Positions 7,879 through 17,494 of a stretch of 64,000 nucleotides of DNA are shown here, one piece after another. How positions within the stretch are numbered: the stretch's first letter is position 1; every line of letters starts with the position of its first letter. Under the pieces are notes generated by a model that made no database searches, was not told the DNA's origin, and saw only the letters and a program-made list of their open reading frames with translations. Origin of the DNA: Pseudomonadales bacterium (lineage in GTDB: Bacteria; Pseudomonadota; Gammaproteobacteria; Pseudomonadales; Ketobacteraceae); the NCBI GenBank assembly GCA_002708905.1, contig PAPM01000003.1, forward strand, positions 30,134-94,133, given 5' to 3'. Both the position numbers and the translations under genes were made by a program.

Positions 7879-8458
7879 TCCGAATTACCTGTACCAAGAA
7901 GTCACTGGTGCGATGGGAGTGAAAAGGCGGATTCAGCGTTGCTACCCATTCGCCCTTTGGATTGACCACGGCAACACCGGCGCTGTGTTTAACGTTATAG
8001 GCATTGTCACCGGGAAACCGCTTCTCAATCCGATAGATTCCTCCAATGCTCTCTACCAGCTGAGTCAACTCTGTGTCTTCACCGGTAATTCCAATGTAAT
8101 CCGGATGAAAATGTGCCAGATATTGTTTTAGTACTTTCTCATCACGGTCCCGGTCTACGGCAATAAAGACAATTTCGGGGATCTTGTCAGGCATCATTTT
8201 CATGCCGAGTTGGGCGCGGATGGCTTCCAGTCGGAGCAGGGTCATGGGGCACACATCAGGGCAACTGGTGAATCCCAGAACCACGAGTGACCACTGACCC
8301 TTTAAACGTTCCAATCCGAAGGGCTCACCGAATTGGTCAGTCAGGGTGAATTGGGCAACAGGAGTGGGTTCTCTTTGAGAGAAATCATCGCCCTCGGCAT
8401 AGACAGGTAAACCCATCGCAATTGCCAAGCAAGCCAGCAGTGCCGACAACACTCTCAT
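7841..8458 (-). CDS. SCO1/SenC family copper-binding thioredoxin-fold protein
   Basis: A 205-residue exported protein with the Sco1 fold. The copper/thiol motif CPDVC is at about residues 66-70, and the conserved distal His lies in VKHSAGVAVV. Sco proteins deliver copper to the CuA site of cytochrome oxidase or act as thiol-disulfide oxidoreductases. A GTG at 8467 is possible, but ATG 8458 overlaps the ATPase stop (TAATG) and has a GGGAG site at good distance. It is unusual to find sco inside an ABC importer operon. With the NosL-like domain of the binding protein and the Cys-Cys membrane protein it points to copper handling in this system. Confidence 0.88.
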   Translation of the reverse strand: MRVLSALLACLAIAMGLPVYAEGDDFSQREPTPVAQFTLTDQFGEPFGLERLKGQWSLVVLGFTSCPDVCPMTLLRLEAIRAQLGMKMMPDKIPEIVFIAVDRDRDEKVLKQYLAHFHPDYIGITGEDTELTQLVESIGGIYRIEKRFPGDNAYNVKHSAGVAVVNPKGEWVATLNPPFHSHRTSDFLVQVIRNANTDQHARNEL

Positions 8459-9312
8459 TATTCGCACTCCCGTTGTTCAAAGGCTTTCATACTTTCCGCC
8501 CTGATGTATTGCAGACAGGTTCGTTTCAAAGAGATGAACAGATCTGAAGTGGCCATATCAGATTGGCGGGGGCGTTCCAGTTCAACTTTAAGATCTGCTA
8601 TTACAGTGCCCGGGCTGGCGCTCATAATAAGTATGCGATCCGCAAGGAAGATGGCTTCGTCTACGTCATGAGTTACGAATAAAACGGTTGTGCCGAATTC
8701 AGACCAGATATCCAGCAGGCTTTCCTGCATCATCAGTCGGGTCTGTGCGTCCAATGCGCCGAAAGGCTCATCCATCAACAGAACACTGGGGTAATTTGCC
8801 AGCGCTCTTGCGATGCCAACCCGTTGTTGCATGCCGCCGGAAAGCTCACCGGGATAGCGCTTTTCCATTTTACTCAAACCGATCATGGCGAGGAATGTTC
8901 TGGCAATGGAGTGGCATTCAGCTGCGCTGTGGCCAGCCAGGCGCGGCCCAAAGGCAATGTTTTCCAACACGGTTTTCCAGGGTAATAAAGAGTATTGCTG
9001 GAACACCATGCCGCGATCAGGCCCTGGACCTGTAATCTCAGCGTTGTCTACCAACACCCTCCCGGTGGTTGGTTTGACATAACCTGCCACGGAGTTCAAC
9101 AAGGTGGACTTGCCGCAACCGGAAGGGCCAAGAATACAAACAAACTCGCCTGGCTCAATGTTCAGGCTGGTTTCGTGAACAGCAATGTTGCGATCCGGTC
9201 CGTTGCCAAAACTGATGCCCACGGAATCAATACTAACGTGGCCACGTTCTTTGGAGTCCTGGCGGTGTTTCTGCAGAAGATTGTGTTGAATTGAAACCAC
9301 GCTGGTGTTCAC
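8458..9312 (-). CDS. ABC transporter ATPase, TauB/SsuB/NrtD type
   Basis: A 284-residue ATP-binding subunit of an anion or sulfonate importer. Walker A is GPSGCGKST, the Q-loop lies in GMVFQQYSLLPW, the signature is LSGGMQQRVGIARAL, Walker B is VLLMDEPFGALD and the switch His is in VLFVTHDVDEA. The frame opens at 9495, but GTG 9312 overlaps the previous stop (GTGA) and has a GGGGGA ribosome site. The upstream 60 residues do not look like an ATPase. It energises the permease at 9993-10910. Confidence 0.93.
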   Translation of the reverse strand: MNTSVVSIQHNLLQKHRQDSKERGHVSIDSVGISFGNGPDRNIAVHETSLNIEPGEFVCILGPSGCGKSTLLNSVAGYVKPTTGRVLVDNAEITGPGPDRGMVFQQYSLLPWKTVLENIAFGPRLAGHSAAECHSIARTFLAMIGLSKMEKRYPGELSGGMQQRVGIARALANYPSVLLMDEPFGALDAQTRLMMQESLLDIWSEFGTTVLFVTHDVDEAIFLADRILIMSASPGTVIADLKVELERPRQSDMATSDLFISLKRTCLQYIRAESMKAFEQRECE

Positions 9313-9980
9313 GACAATTCCCCCATGGGTTTGGTATTGGCAATGCCTGGTCGTGCCAGATGAATGCATACACCCAGCAGAATGATGAGTCCCATTATGT
9401 TGAGCCAGGTGCCCAATGGTTCCAGCCATAGTGCAGTGGTGGCACCCAGGCCCAACATCGCTAATCCGACTACCCAGGTGGGTGTGGAACAACACACAAC
9501 CCAGGACAGTGTAATGGATGCTGTTGCCATGAGTGTCGCACCAATCCCGGTGGCCGTTCCGCTGGAGCGAGCCTCAAGTTTGGATATTCCGCTACAGCTC
9601 GATGACTGCCTTAGCAATAGATAATTCGTTGAGACCAAAGCACCGAGTAACGTTACTCCCAGCACTTTTACCGGTACGATGAAGAGACTCCATTCCGAAA
9701 TGCCCATGCCGAAGTCGTAGTTCATGTAACCGATCTCCAGCAACCACTCGTCTTTAATGATGGCTATGCTGTCACTGATTGAAGGTGTTGACTCGATGAT
9801 TCTGATCACGTTAGTCCACCAATCGAAAACGTTGACATAGTTTGGCAAGTGGCCGAAGCGTGCGATCAAACTCAGCATCAACAGTGCGTAATAGGCTGCT
9901 ACGATACCCAGTGTCATCACGCACCATCGCATCAGGTTTTGTCTTATCACTGAACTGATCACCGAAACCCGCTGCAACAT
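9309..9980 (-). CDS. Polytopic membrane protein with Cys-Cys pair, unknown function
   Basis: A 223-residue membrane protein with about five or six hydrophobic segments and no clear family. The C-terminal third has an adjacent cysteine pair before a hydrophobic helix (SWVVCCSTPTWVVGLAMLG) and then LEPLG before the last helix. That layout is reminiscent of MerT-type metal transporters, though similarity is slight. It lies between the permease and ATPase genes, so it may be a third membrane component of the importer. ATG 9980 has an AGGA site; GTG 9986 would be too close to it. Given the neighbouring Sco and NosL-like domains, metal (copper) passage is a reasonable guess, not a demonstrated role. 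Confidence 0.7.
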   Translation of the reverse strand: MLQRVSVISSVIRQNLMRWCVMTLGIVAAYYALLMLSLIARFGHLPNYVNVFDWWTNVIRIIESTPSISDSIAIIKDEWLLEIGYMNYDFGMGISEWSLFIVPVKVLGVTLLGALVSTNYLLLRQSSSCSGISKLEARSSGTATGIGATLMATASITLSWVVCCSTPTWVVGLAMLGLGATTALWLEPLGTWLNIMGLIILLGVCIHLARPGIANTKPMGELS

Positions 9981-9992
9981 AGCCACATCCTG

Positions 9993-10910
9993 TCATCGCT
10001 GTAGTTCTTTCCAGCGCAATGCCGGGCGGGTAATGACTTTGATTAAATAGGTGGACAGGGTTCCAAGTCCGCCTATAACCAGCATGCCCACGACAATGTC
10101 TGGATAATTAATCAGAGAGTAGGCATCCCAGGTAAAATAGCCGATTCCGTATTGCCCGGAGATGATTTCCCCTGCCAACAGCGAGAACCAGCTTACGCCC
10201 ATGCCGATAGCAAGTCCTGTTGCGATGCTGGGTAAAGCCGCCGGCAGGACTACATGCCAGAACACCTGTAATTTGTTGGCGCCTAATGACAGAGCCGCCC
10301 GGATCATAACTTCAGGTGTTTGCTCCACGCCATGAATGGTGTTGAGAATGATCGGGAAGAGGGCGCCCAGGAAAGTGATGTAGATAATGGATGATTCTTC
10401 TGTCGGCCACATAAGAATAGCCAGTGGAATCCACGCAACCGCTGGAATTGGGCGGATGACTTCGATGTAAGGCAATACCGCTGCACGCGCCAAGCGTGAT
10501 CGACCCACTGCCAGGCCAATAGCAACACCCAGCAACACCGCCATACCATACGCGATTAGAATACGTCGTATGCTCACGAACACATGGGTATAGAACACCG
10601 GCTCCGCCAGATGGCCGATGAAAGCATCGGCCACATTCAGGGGCGAAGGTATGTTTTCAAAATTGATGAAGAAATTGAAGTTGTACAGCGTGGCCAAATG
10701 CCACAGTAGAATACCTCCACAAAGTGACAGTATCCCCACAACGATACTTTGAGTTTGCTTGCTCTTCAGCGCAATTGACATACGATTTGCCATGCGTTCG
10801 TTGTTGCTGACGCTGGTGGAGCCTGTGGCGGTCGATTCCTGTTTTATAGGCGCCTGAATGGACTCAGGCGCATTGTCTTCAGGTTTCTTGTTGGCCAATG
10901 CGTAGCTCAT
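9993..10910 (-). CDS. ABC transporter permease, TauC/SsuC/NrtB type
   Basis: A 305-residue inner-membrane permease with a long charged N-terminal tail and six predicted membrane helices. The binding-protein-dependent transport signature for contact with the ATPase is seen around AALSLGANKLQVFWHVVLPAALP. The region RPIPAVAWIPLAILMWP is typical of sulfonate, taurine and nitrate permeases. Its start overlaps the stop of the binding-protein gene (ATGA). It forms the channel of the importer encoded by this operon. Confidence 0.93.
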   Translation of the reverse strand: MSYALANKKPEDNAPESIQAPIKQESTATGSTSVSNNERMANRMSIALKSKQTQSIVVGILSLCGGILLWHLATLYNFNFFINFENIPSPLNVADAFIGHLAEPVFYTHVFVSIRRILIAYGMAVLLGVAIGLAVGRSRLARAAVLPYIEVIRPIPAVAWIPLAILMWPTEESSIIYITFLGALFPIILNTIHGVEQTPEVMIRAALSLGANKLQVFWHVVLPAALPSIATGLAIGMGVSWFSLLAGEIISGQYGIGYFTWDAYSLINYPDIVVGMLVIGGLGTLSTYLIKVITRPALRWKELQR

Positions 10911-12298
10911 TGTACTGCCACCAATCCACTTTCAGAGACTGAATGTCGGGCCAGTACATCTTCCATGCCCATGACCGAACCTTTCACTTTCTTGGCGTAG
11001 GCATCTGCATCGGGCTTGCGCAGGAAGGTGGCATAGCCATCATCAGACTTAACAAAGAATGCGGTTTTGCCGAACAGTTTCAGTCCCGTAGCCTTGTCAT
11101 ACACATAGGTGGCATTCAGCTTGGCGCCGGTTTGCTGCATTTCATTTACTGCAGTGAGGAACTCAGGCAGGGTTTTATAGGTGGTTATGCCGTCACGTGC
11201 ATGCCAGATTTCCATCGGCAGATCCGCATTGGCAACGGCGGGGTCAACAATCTCCGATTTTTCGGCGTCATAATCCTTGCCGAGCTCTTTATAGGCTTTC
11301 TTCAGGTAGGTCTCAGTAATCCATTCATCAAAGTCCAAAGGTGGAATGGCTTTCTCTTTTACCAAAACACCGTGATCGGTCTTCAACGCTTCAACCCATT
11401 TCGGCTTGATAGTCGGGTCTAATGTCAGGTGGCCACCCTTGGAAAAGTAGATGTAGAGTACTTCTTTCTCTACGCCGGTCCATTTTTCCATCAGGTCAAC
11501 CGCCGCTACGGGATCCTTGCGAATCCATTCCCCGGCTTCATAGATAGCTTTAATGAATGCCGTAACCACTTCCGGGTATTTGTCAGCGAAGTCTTCCCGC
11601 ACCACTACACCATGGAGGTAGGGGACACCGGTTTCACTGCCGTCATAGATTTTTCGACCTGTGCCGCGGAACTCCATCAGTTCAGACCAGGGGCAGAAGT
11701 CGGAGTGCGCATCGATCTTTGAGGCGGCGATGTTGGCGGCTCCCACGGCAGGGCTTTGGTTTTTCAGTCCGTATTCTTTGGTGGAAATACCGTTGTCCTG
11801 CATGGCTTTCAGTAGCATACCCCAGGCTGCACTACCAACCGGAACGGAAATATCTTTACCCTTCAGTTGATCGATGCTGTAGATGTCGGAACCAACCGGC
11901 ACTACTATCGCGTTCCCGCTGCCTTTCAGGTTATATCCGGTACCAGCAACATACTTGGTTCGCAGTGATTCGGTTTCTTGGAATTTCGCACCGTTTACGA
12001 TAAGCGGATAATCACCCATCACGCCGATGTTGAGTTTGTTTGCCATCATTTGGTTAGTGATCGGACCACCGGAAGAGTAGTCACTCCAGCTGATGTCGTA
12101 ATTTGCGTCCTTGTATTTGCCGTCTTTCGGCAAATATTTTTCCAGCAGCTTGAGTTCTTTAACGACAATACCTGCGGTGTAGGTGTCGGTGCACATGCTT
12201 TGATGGCCTATGGCGATCCGAATGTCTTCAGAATACGCACTTGTTGATGCCAGCACGGCAAAGGTTAATGTGGAGAAGAACTTGGTTTTCAGTTTCAT
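10907..12298 (-). CDS. ABC substrate-binding protein (NrtA/SsuA-like) fused to a NosL-like domain
   Basis: A 463-residue exported protein. After a signal peptide ending near STSAYS comes a NrtA/TauA/NMT1-type periplasmic binding domain (to about residue 340). The remaining 120 residues are not part of such proteins. They run from GAKLNATYVYD through GKTAFFVK to RKPDADAYAKKVKG, which follows the pattern of the C-terminal half of the copper chaperone NosL. The NosL N-terminal CxxC copper site is absent. The fusion links substrate capture to a copper-protein-like module, fitting the sco gene downstream. Ligand specificity cannot be read from sequence; sulfonate, sulfate ester, nitrate-like anions or a metal chelate are all possible. 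It is the first gene of the operon and has a G-rich ribosome site. Confidence 0.85.
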   Translation of the reverse strand: MKLKTKFFSTLTFAVLASTSAYSEDIRIAIGHQSMCTDTYTAGIVVKELKLLEKYLPKDGKYKDANYDISWSDYSSGGPITNQMMANKLNIGVMGDYPLIVNGAKFQETESLRTKYVAGTGYNLKGSGNAIVVPVGSDIYSIDQLKGKDISVPVGSAAWGMLLKAMQDNGISTKEYGLKNQSPAVGAANIAASKIDAHSDFCPWSELMEFRGTGRKIYDGSETGVPYLHGVVVREDFADKYPEVVTAFIKAIYEAGEWIRKDPVAAVDLMEKWTGVEKEVLYIYFSKGGHLTLDPTIKPKWVEALKTDHGVLVKEKAIPPLDFDEWITETYLKKAYKELGKDYDAEKSEIVDPAVANADLPMEIWHARDGITTYKTLPEFLTAVNEMQQTGAKLNATYVYDKATGLKLFGKTAFFVKSDDGYATFLRKPDADAYAKKVKGSVMGMEDVLARHSVSESGLVAVQ

Positions 12299-12333
12299 GA
12301 TGGCCCCCCGGCGACGGTTTGTACTGAGTTCGA

Positions 12334-12356
12334 AACTTGTATTAACTAGTTATAAC
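12334..12356. promoter_or_regulatory. Candidate GntR operator at the ABC operon promoter
   Basis: Begins AACTTGTATTAACT and ends with the perfect palindrome GTTATAAC. It is the best copy of the motif found here, consisting of two direct half sites (GTATTAAC, GTTATAAC) one helical turn apart. It lies 18 bp past the -12 element of the sigma-54 promoter at 12373-12388, at about +6 to +28. Binding of a repressor would block early elongation or open-complex formation. Confidence 0.7.
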
Positions 12357-12372
12357 CACATGCCTTTACTGA

Positions 12373-12388
12373 CGCAGAAACCGTGCCA
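12373..12388 (-). promoter_or_regulatory. Probable sigma-54 promoter of the ABC importer operon
   Basis: Minus-strand TGGCACGGTTTCTGCG has a perfect -24 box (TGGCACG) and CTGC for the -12 box, 10 of 12 specified consensus positions. The expected transcription start is near 12362, some 64 bp upstream of the binding-protein ATG. Sigma-54 control is known for several organosulfur uptake and degradation genes in Pseudomonas, which fits the proposed role. Confidence 0.7.
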
Positions 12389-12393
12389 TAAGC

Positions 12394-12405
12394 TGACCTT
12401 GGTCA
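12394..12405. promoter_or_regulatory. 12-bp perfect palindrome upstream of the sigma-54 promoter
   Basis: TGACCTTGGTCA is a perfect palindrome located 5 bp upstream of the -24 box. It could bind a dimeric regulator. It is closer to the promoter than a usual enhancer site for a sigma-54 activator, so its role is open. No second copy was noticed at the porin promoter. Confidence 0.35.
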
Positions 12406-12563
12406 ATGGTGGGTGTCGTAAGGTTATGAAATTTAAAGATATAAAGGCTTGCAATAGTTGACCGGTACGGTAGGGGTTGAGATTTTTGTGGAAACTGGCA
12501 ACGCACTGCTCCCGTGCAACGGGGTGTGCAGAAAGGTGCGTATTGGACCGGCTAGGTTGGAGG

Positions 12564-12577
12564 AGTTAATACAAGTT
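12564..12577. promoter_or_regulatory. Candidate upstream GntR half operator
   Basis: AGTTAATACAAGTT is the exact reverse complement of the first 14 bases of the operator at 12334-12356. It lies about 210 bp upstream of it, just past the roxA stop codon. The second half site is not conserved. The pairing of an upstream, inverted copy with a promoter-proximal copy is the same as at the porin gene. Confidence 0.55.
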
Positions 12578-12583
12578 TAAGAA

Positions 12584-13768
12584 TTAGTCGTGGAACGGCT
12601 CTTCTTCAAAATACAGCACGCCCATATTGAGGAGCTGGGTCAGGAAACGAAGATTAACCGGGGCTTCACAGAACATGAGCAGTTTGGCTGGGTCGTAGTG
12701 GCGGCTTTTGCAGAGAAACAAAATCAGTTGTTGCGTGAAAGGATGAAACTCCAGCTTGGTGCCATTGATAAACAACGCAGTTGGGTGGTTTTGGTCGCCG
12801 GTAAAAACAAAGCGGCTGGATTCTTCCCGACGGACGGACAGTTTCTGATGTAACAAATCCAGAACTTCGGAACTGTGGTAGTCCTCTTCCGGAGGTTCGG
12901 GGTTTTGGTCGTATTTGGTTTGGGAAAGATACTCACCCATCCAGTGCGCAATTTGATTACGATCTGACACCAGGCGCTGCAGGGTATCTGCCACTTTCTC
13001 TATGGCGGATGGTGACAACCATCCCGGGTTCGACTGCAAGCTAAGGTCGGGATCGGAGTAACGGCGGCCCTCGTTGCTGGAAGCCATCAAATAATGGACA
13101 AATTCTCCAATAATTTCGTGCTCACTGGGCGCTCTGAATCCTACCGACAGAGTAATACAGTCGTTTTCTGCGATTCCATAATGGGCCAACCCCGGTGGCA
13201 GGTATAACATGTCACCTGGATTCAGAATCCACTCCTGGTCCGGTTGGAAATCCCGCAGAATTCGTACCGGCAGATTCGGTATCAAAGCCGATTCATCGTC
13301 ACACATCTGCCCCAGGCGCCAGCGCCGCTGTCCCCGGGCTTGAATCAGGAACACATCGTAGTAATCATAATGAGGCCCAACGCTGCCGCCGAAGGGGGCG
13401 AAGCTTGCCATGATGTCATCGATGCGCCAGTTGGGGATGAAGTCGAATGCTTCGAGCAGATCAGCTACTGCCGGAACCTGGTGATCCAGTGCCTGGACCA
13501 GCAATGTCCAGTGGGTTTTTGGCAGGTTCTTGAACGTCTTGTCGGTGAAGGGGCCGTGGCGCAATTCCCAGTCCACCGGACTGCGTTCCAAAATGATTCG
13601 GGATTCAACGGTATCATCCAGCGACAGCCCCGCCAGCTCCTCCGGTTCCAACAGATGCTCCATGTTGGGAAATGCGCCCCGCACCAGCATAGGCTGCTTC
13701 TGCCAGTATTCCGACAGAAACAGCTCTGCTGAACGACCACCTAGAATGGCTAATGGTTTGGACGCCAT
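12584..13768 (-). CDS. roxA: Ribosomal protein uL16 3-hydroxylase (JmjC cupin, RoxA/YcfD)
   Basis: A 394-residue Fe(II)/2-oxoglutarate oxygenase that hydroxylates an arginine of ribosomal protein L16. The iron ligands are visible as HYD in GPHYDYYDVFLIQ and the later His in [22 protein letters not shown] is typical of the JmjC cupin, and a C-terminal winged-helix region follows. Length is normal for the family. It lies 11 bp after purB on the same strand and is probably cotranscribed with it. The gene closes the housekeeping block; the sulfur-like cluster begins beyond its stop. Confidence 0.9.
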   Translation of the reverse strand: MASKPLAILGGRSAELFLSEYWQKQPMLVRGAFPNMEHLLEPEELAGLSLDDTVESRIILERSPVDWELRHGPFTDKTFKNLPKTHWTLLVQALDHQVPAVADLLEAFDFIPNWRIDDIMASFAPFGGSVGPHYDYYDVFLIQARGQRRWRLGQMCDDESALIPNLPVRILRDFQPDQEWILNPGDMLYLPPGLAHYGIAENDCITLSVGFRAPSEHEIIGEFVHYLMASSNEGRRYSDPDLSLQSNPGWLSPSAIEKVADTLQRLVSDRNQIAHWMGEYLSQTKYDQNPEPPEEDYHSSEVLDLLHQKLSVRREESSRFVFTGDQNHPTALFINGTKLEFHPFTQQLILFLCKSRHYDPAKLLMFCEAPVNLRFLTQLLNMGVLYFEEEPFHD

Positions 13769-13779
13769 TTATGGATACC

Positions 13780-15818
<2,039 letters not shown>

Positions 15819-15838
<20 letters not shown>

Positions 15839-16973
15839 TCCCCATTTGATTCCAGGTGCGTTCGATCACGCCGCCGCCCAGGCAAACATCCCCAGCGTAG
15901 AAAACCACTGATTGGCCGGGTGTCACCGCTCTTTGGGGTTGGTCAAAGTGCACAGTGATCTGGCCGGAGCCATCCTCAAACACTTCACAATCCTGGTCCG
16001 GCTGGCGATAACGGGTCTTGGCCTTGCAGCGTAACGGTAATGCAGGTCTTTCCGTCACCCAGAATATGTCCTCTGCACTCAGTGTATCAGTGAACAGAGC
16101 TGGGTGGTTGGTGCCCTGGCCTACGATTAAATGGTTGCTTTCGAGATCTTTGCTCAAAACGAACCAGGGTGCTTCTGTCTTGTTGGCCAAGCCACCAATA
16201 CCCAGTCCCTGACGTTGACCTATGGTATAGAACATCAGGCCGGAATGCTCACCAATCTGTTCGCCGGTTTCAGTCACAATGATGCCGGGCTTAGCCGGAA
16301 TATACTGCTCAAGAAAATCCTTGAAGCGACGTTCACCGATAAAACAAATACCGGTGGAGTCCTTCTTGTCGTGGTTCTCGAAGCCCTGGCTCTTGGCAAT
16401 CGCCCGTACAGCAGGCTTTTCCATATCGCCAAGCGGGAACAGTGTGCGGGCGATCTGGCGTCCATTCACCGCATGCAGGAAGTAACTTTGGTCCTTGTTT
16501 TTATCGAGGCCTTTGAGCAAAGGAGCAACCAACTCACCATTGATTTCCCAGGGTTCGCCCCGGCGTGCATAGTGACCGGTGGCAATGTAATCCGCCCCAA
16601 GTGTGAGGGCGTAATCCAGAAAGGCCCGAAACTTTACTTCCTTGTTGCAAAGGATATCCGGGTTGGGTGTGCGACCGGCGCTGTATTCAGCAATAAAATG
16701 TTCAAACACCCGGTCCCAATACTCTGCGGCGAAGTTGGCGGTATGCAGTTTGATGCCAAGGGTATCCGCTACCTGTTGCGCGTCGGCGAGGTCAGACAGA
16801 GCCGTACAATATTCAGTACCGTCGTCTTCCTCCCAGTTCTTCATGAACAGGCCTTCTACCTCGTAGCCCTGTTGCATGAGCACATATGCGGAAACTGAGG
16901 AATCCACGCCTCCGGACATGCCGACGATGACCTTTTGGCCGGAATTACTCATCGGCTGAAGATCCGTGCTCAT
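15819..16973 (-). CDS. mnmA: tRNA-specific 2-thiouridylase MnmA
   Basis: A 384-residue enzyme that adds sulfur to U34 of tRNA Lys, Glu and Gln. The PP-loop GMSGGVDSS is near residues 18-26, and the catalytic Cys pair lies in DILCN (about 109) and TGICFIGER (about 210). It receives sulfur from TusE, whose gene together with tusBCD is also in this window at 39.9-41.3 kb. The start could be ATG 16973 or ATG 16952; both overlap the end of nudJ. The C-terminal beta-barrel domain is complete. Confidence 0.96.
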
Positions 16974-17403
16974 AGATCAGGTCCAGCGGGTATCGCTTAC
17001 CGGCTGCGAAATCTTCAATGCAACGCTTAACCATGGGGCTGCGCCATTGTGCACGGCGTGCTTCCAGCTCTTCCAGATTGAGCCACACCGGCCCGATAAT
17101 CCCCGTGTCCAGTAGAGCGTCGGCGTCTTGCTCGATGGCTTTCGCGGCAAAGCTGAAGCGGTAGTAGGTGATCCCATTGGGGGCAGAATAGTTGTAGATA
17201 CCCACCAGGCCCGTGAGTTCCACATGCCAGCCGGTTTCCTCCAGAGTTTCCCGCAGAGCGGCTTCCAAAATGGATTCGTTTTCCTCAATGTGGCCAGCCG
17301 GCTGATTGAGGACGGTCTCGCCGTCCACAATTTCTTCTACTAACAGGTAGCGGCCGTCTTGCTCCACAATAGTGGCTACGGTGGCGTGTGGGGTCCAGGT
17401 CAT
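16945..17403 (-). CDS. nudJ: Nudix hydrolase NudJ (phosphatase)
   Basis: A 152-residue Nudix hydrolase. The Nudix box [20 protein letters not shown] is complete with all catalytic Glu residues. NudJ hydrolyses thiamine pyrophosphate precursors and nucleoside di- and triphosphates in E. coli, and lies next to mnmA there too. The frame extends to 17439, but ATG 17403 ([13 protein letters not shown]) matches the family start. It overlaps mnmA by up to 29 bp. Confidence 0.9.
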   Translation of the reverse strand: MTWTPHATVATIVEQDGRYLLVEEIVDGETVLNQPAGHIEENESILEAALRETLEETGWHVELTGLVGIYNYSAPNGITYYRFSFAAKAIEQDADALLDTGIIGPVWLNLEELEARRAQWRSPMVKRCIEDFAAGKRYPLDLIYEHGSSADE

Positions 17404-17494
17404 AGTTGAAATCGGGTCTGCGCTGCAAAGAACGCGCAATTCTACCCAAAAACTGTTTGATTCCCAACCCGAAGCCGGGTTATACCGCAGATTT

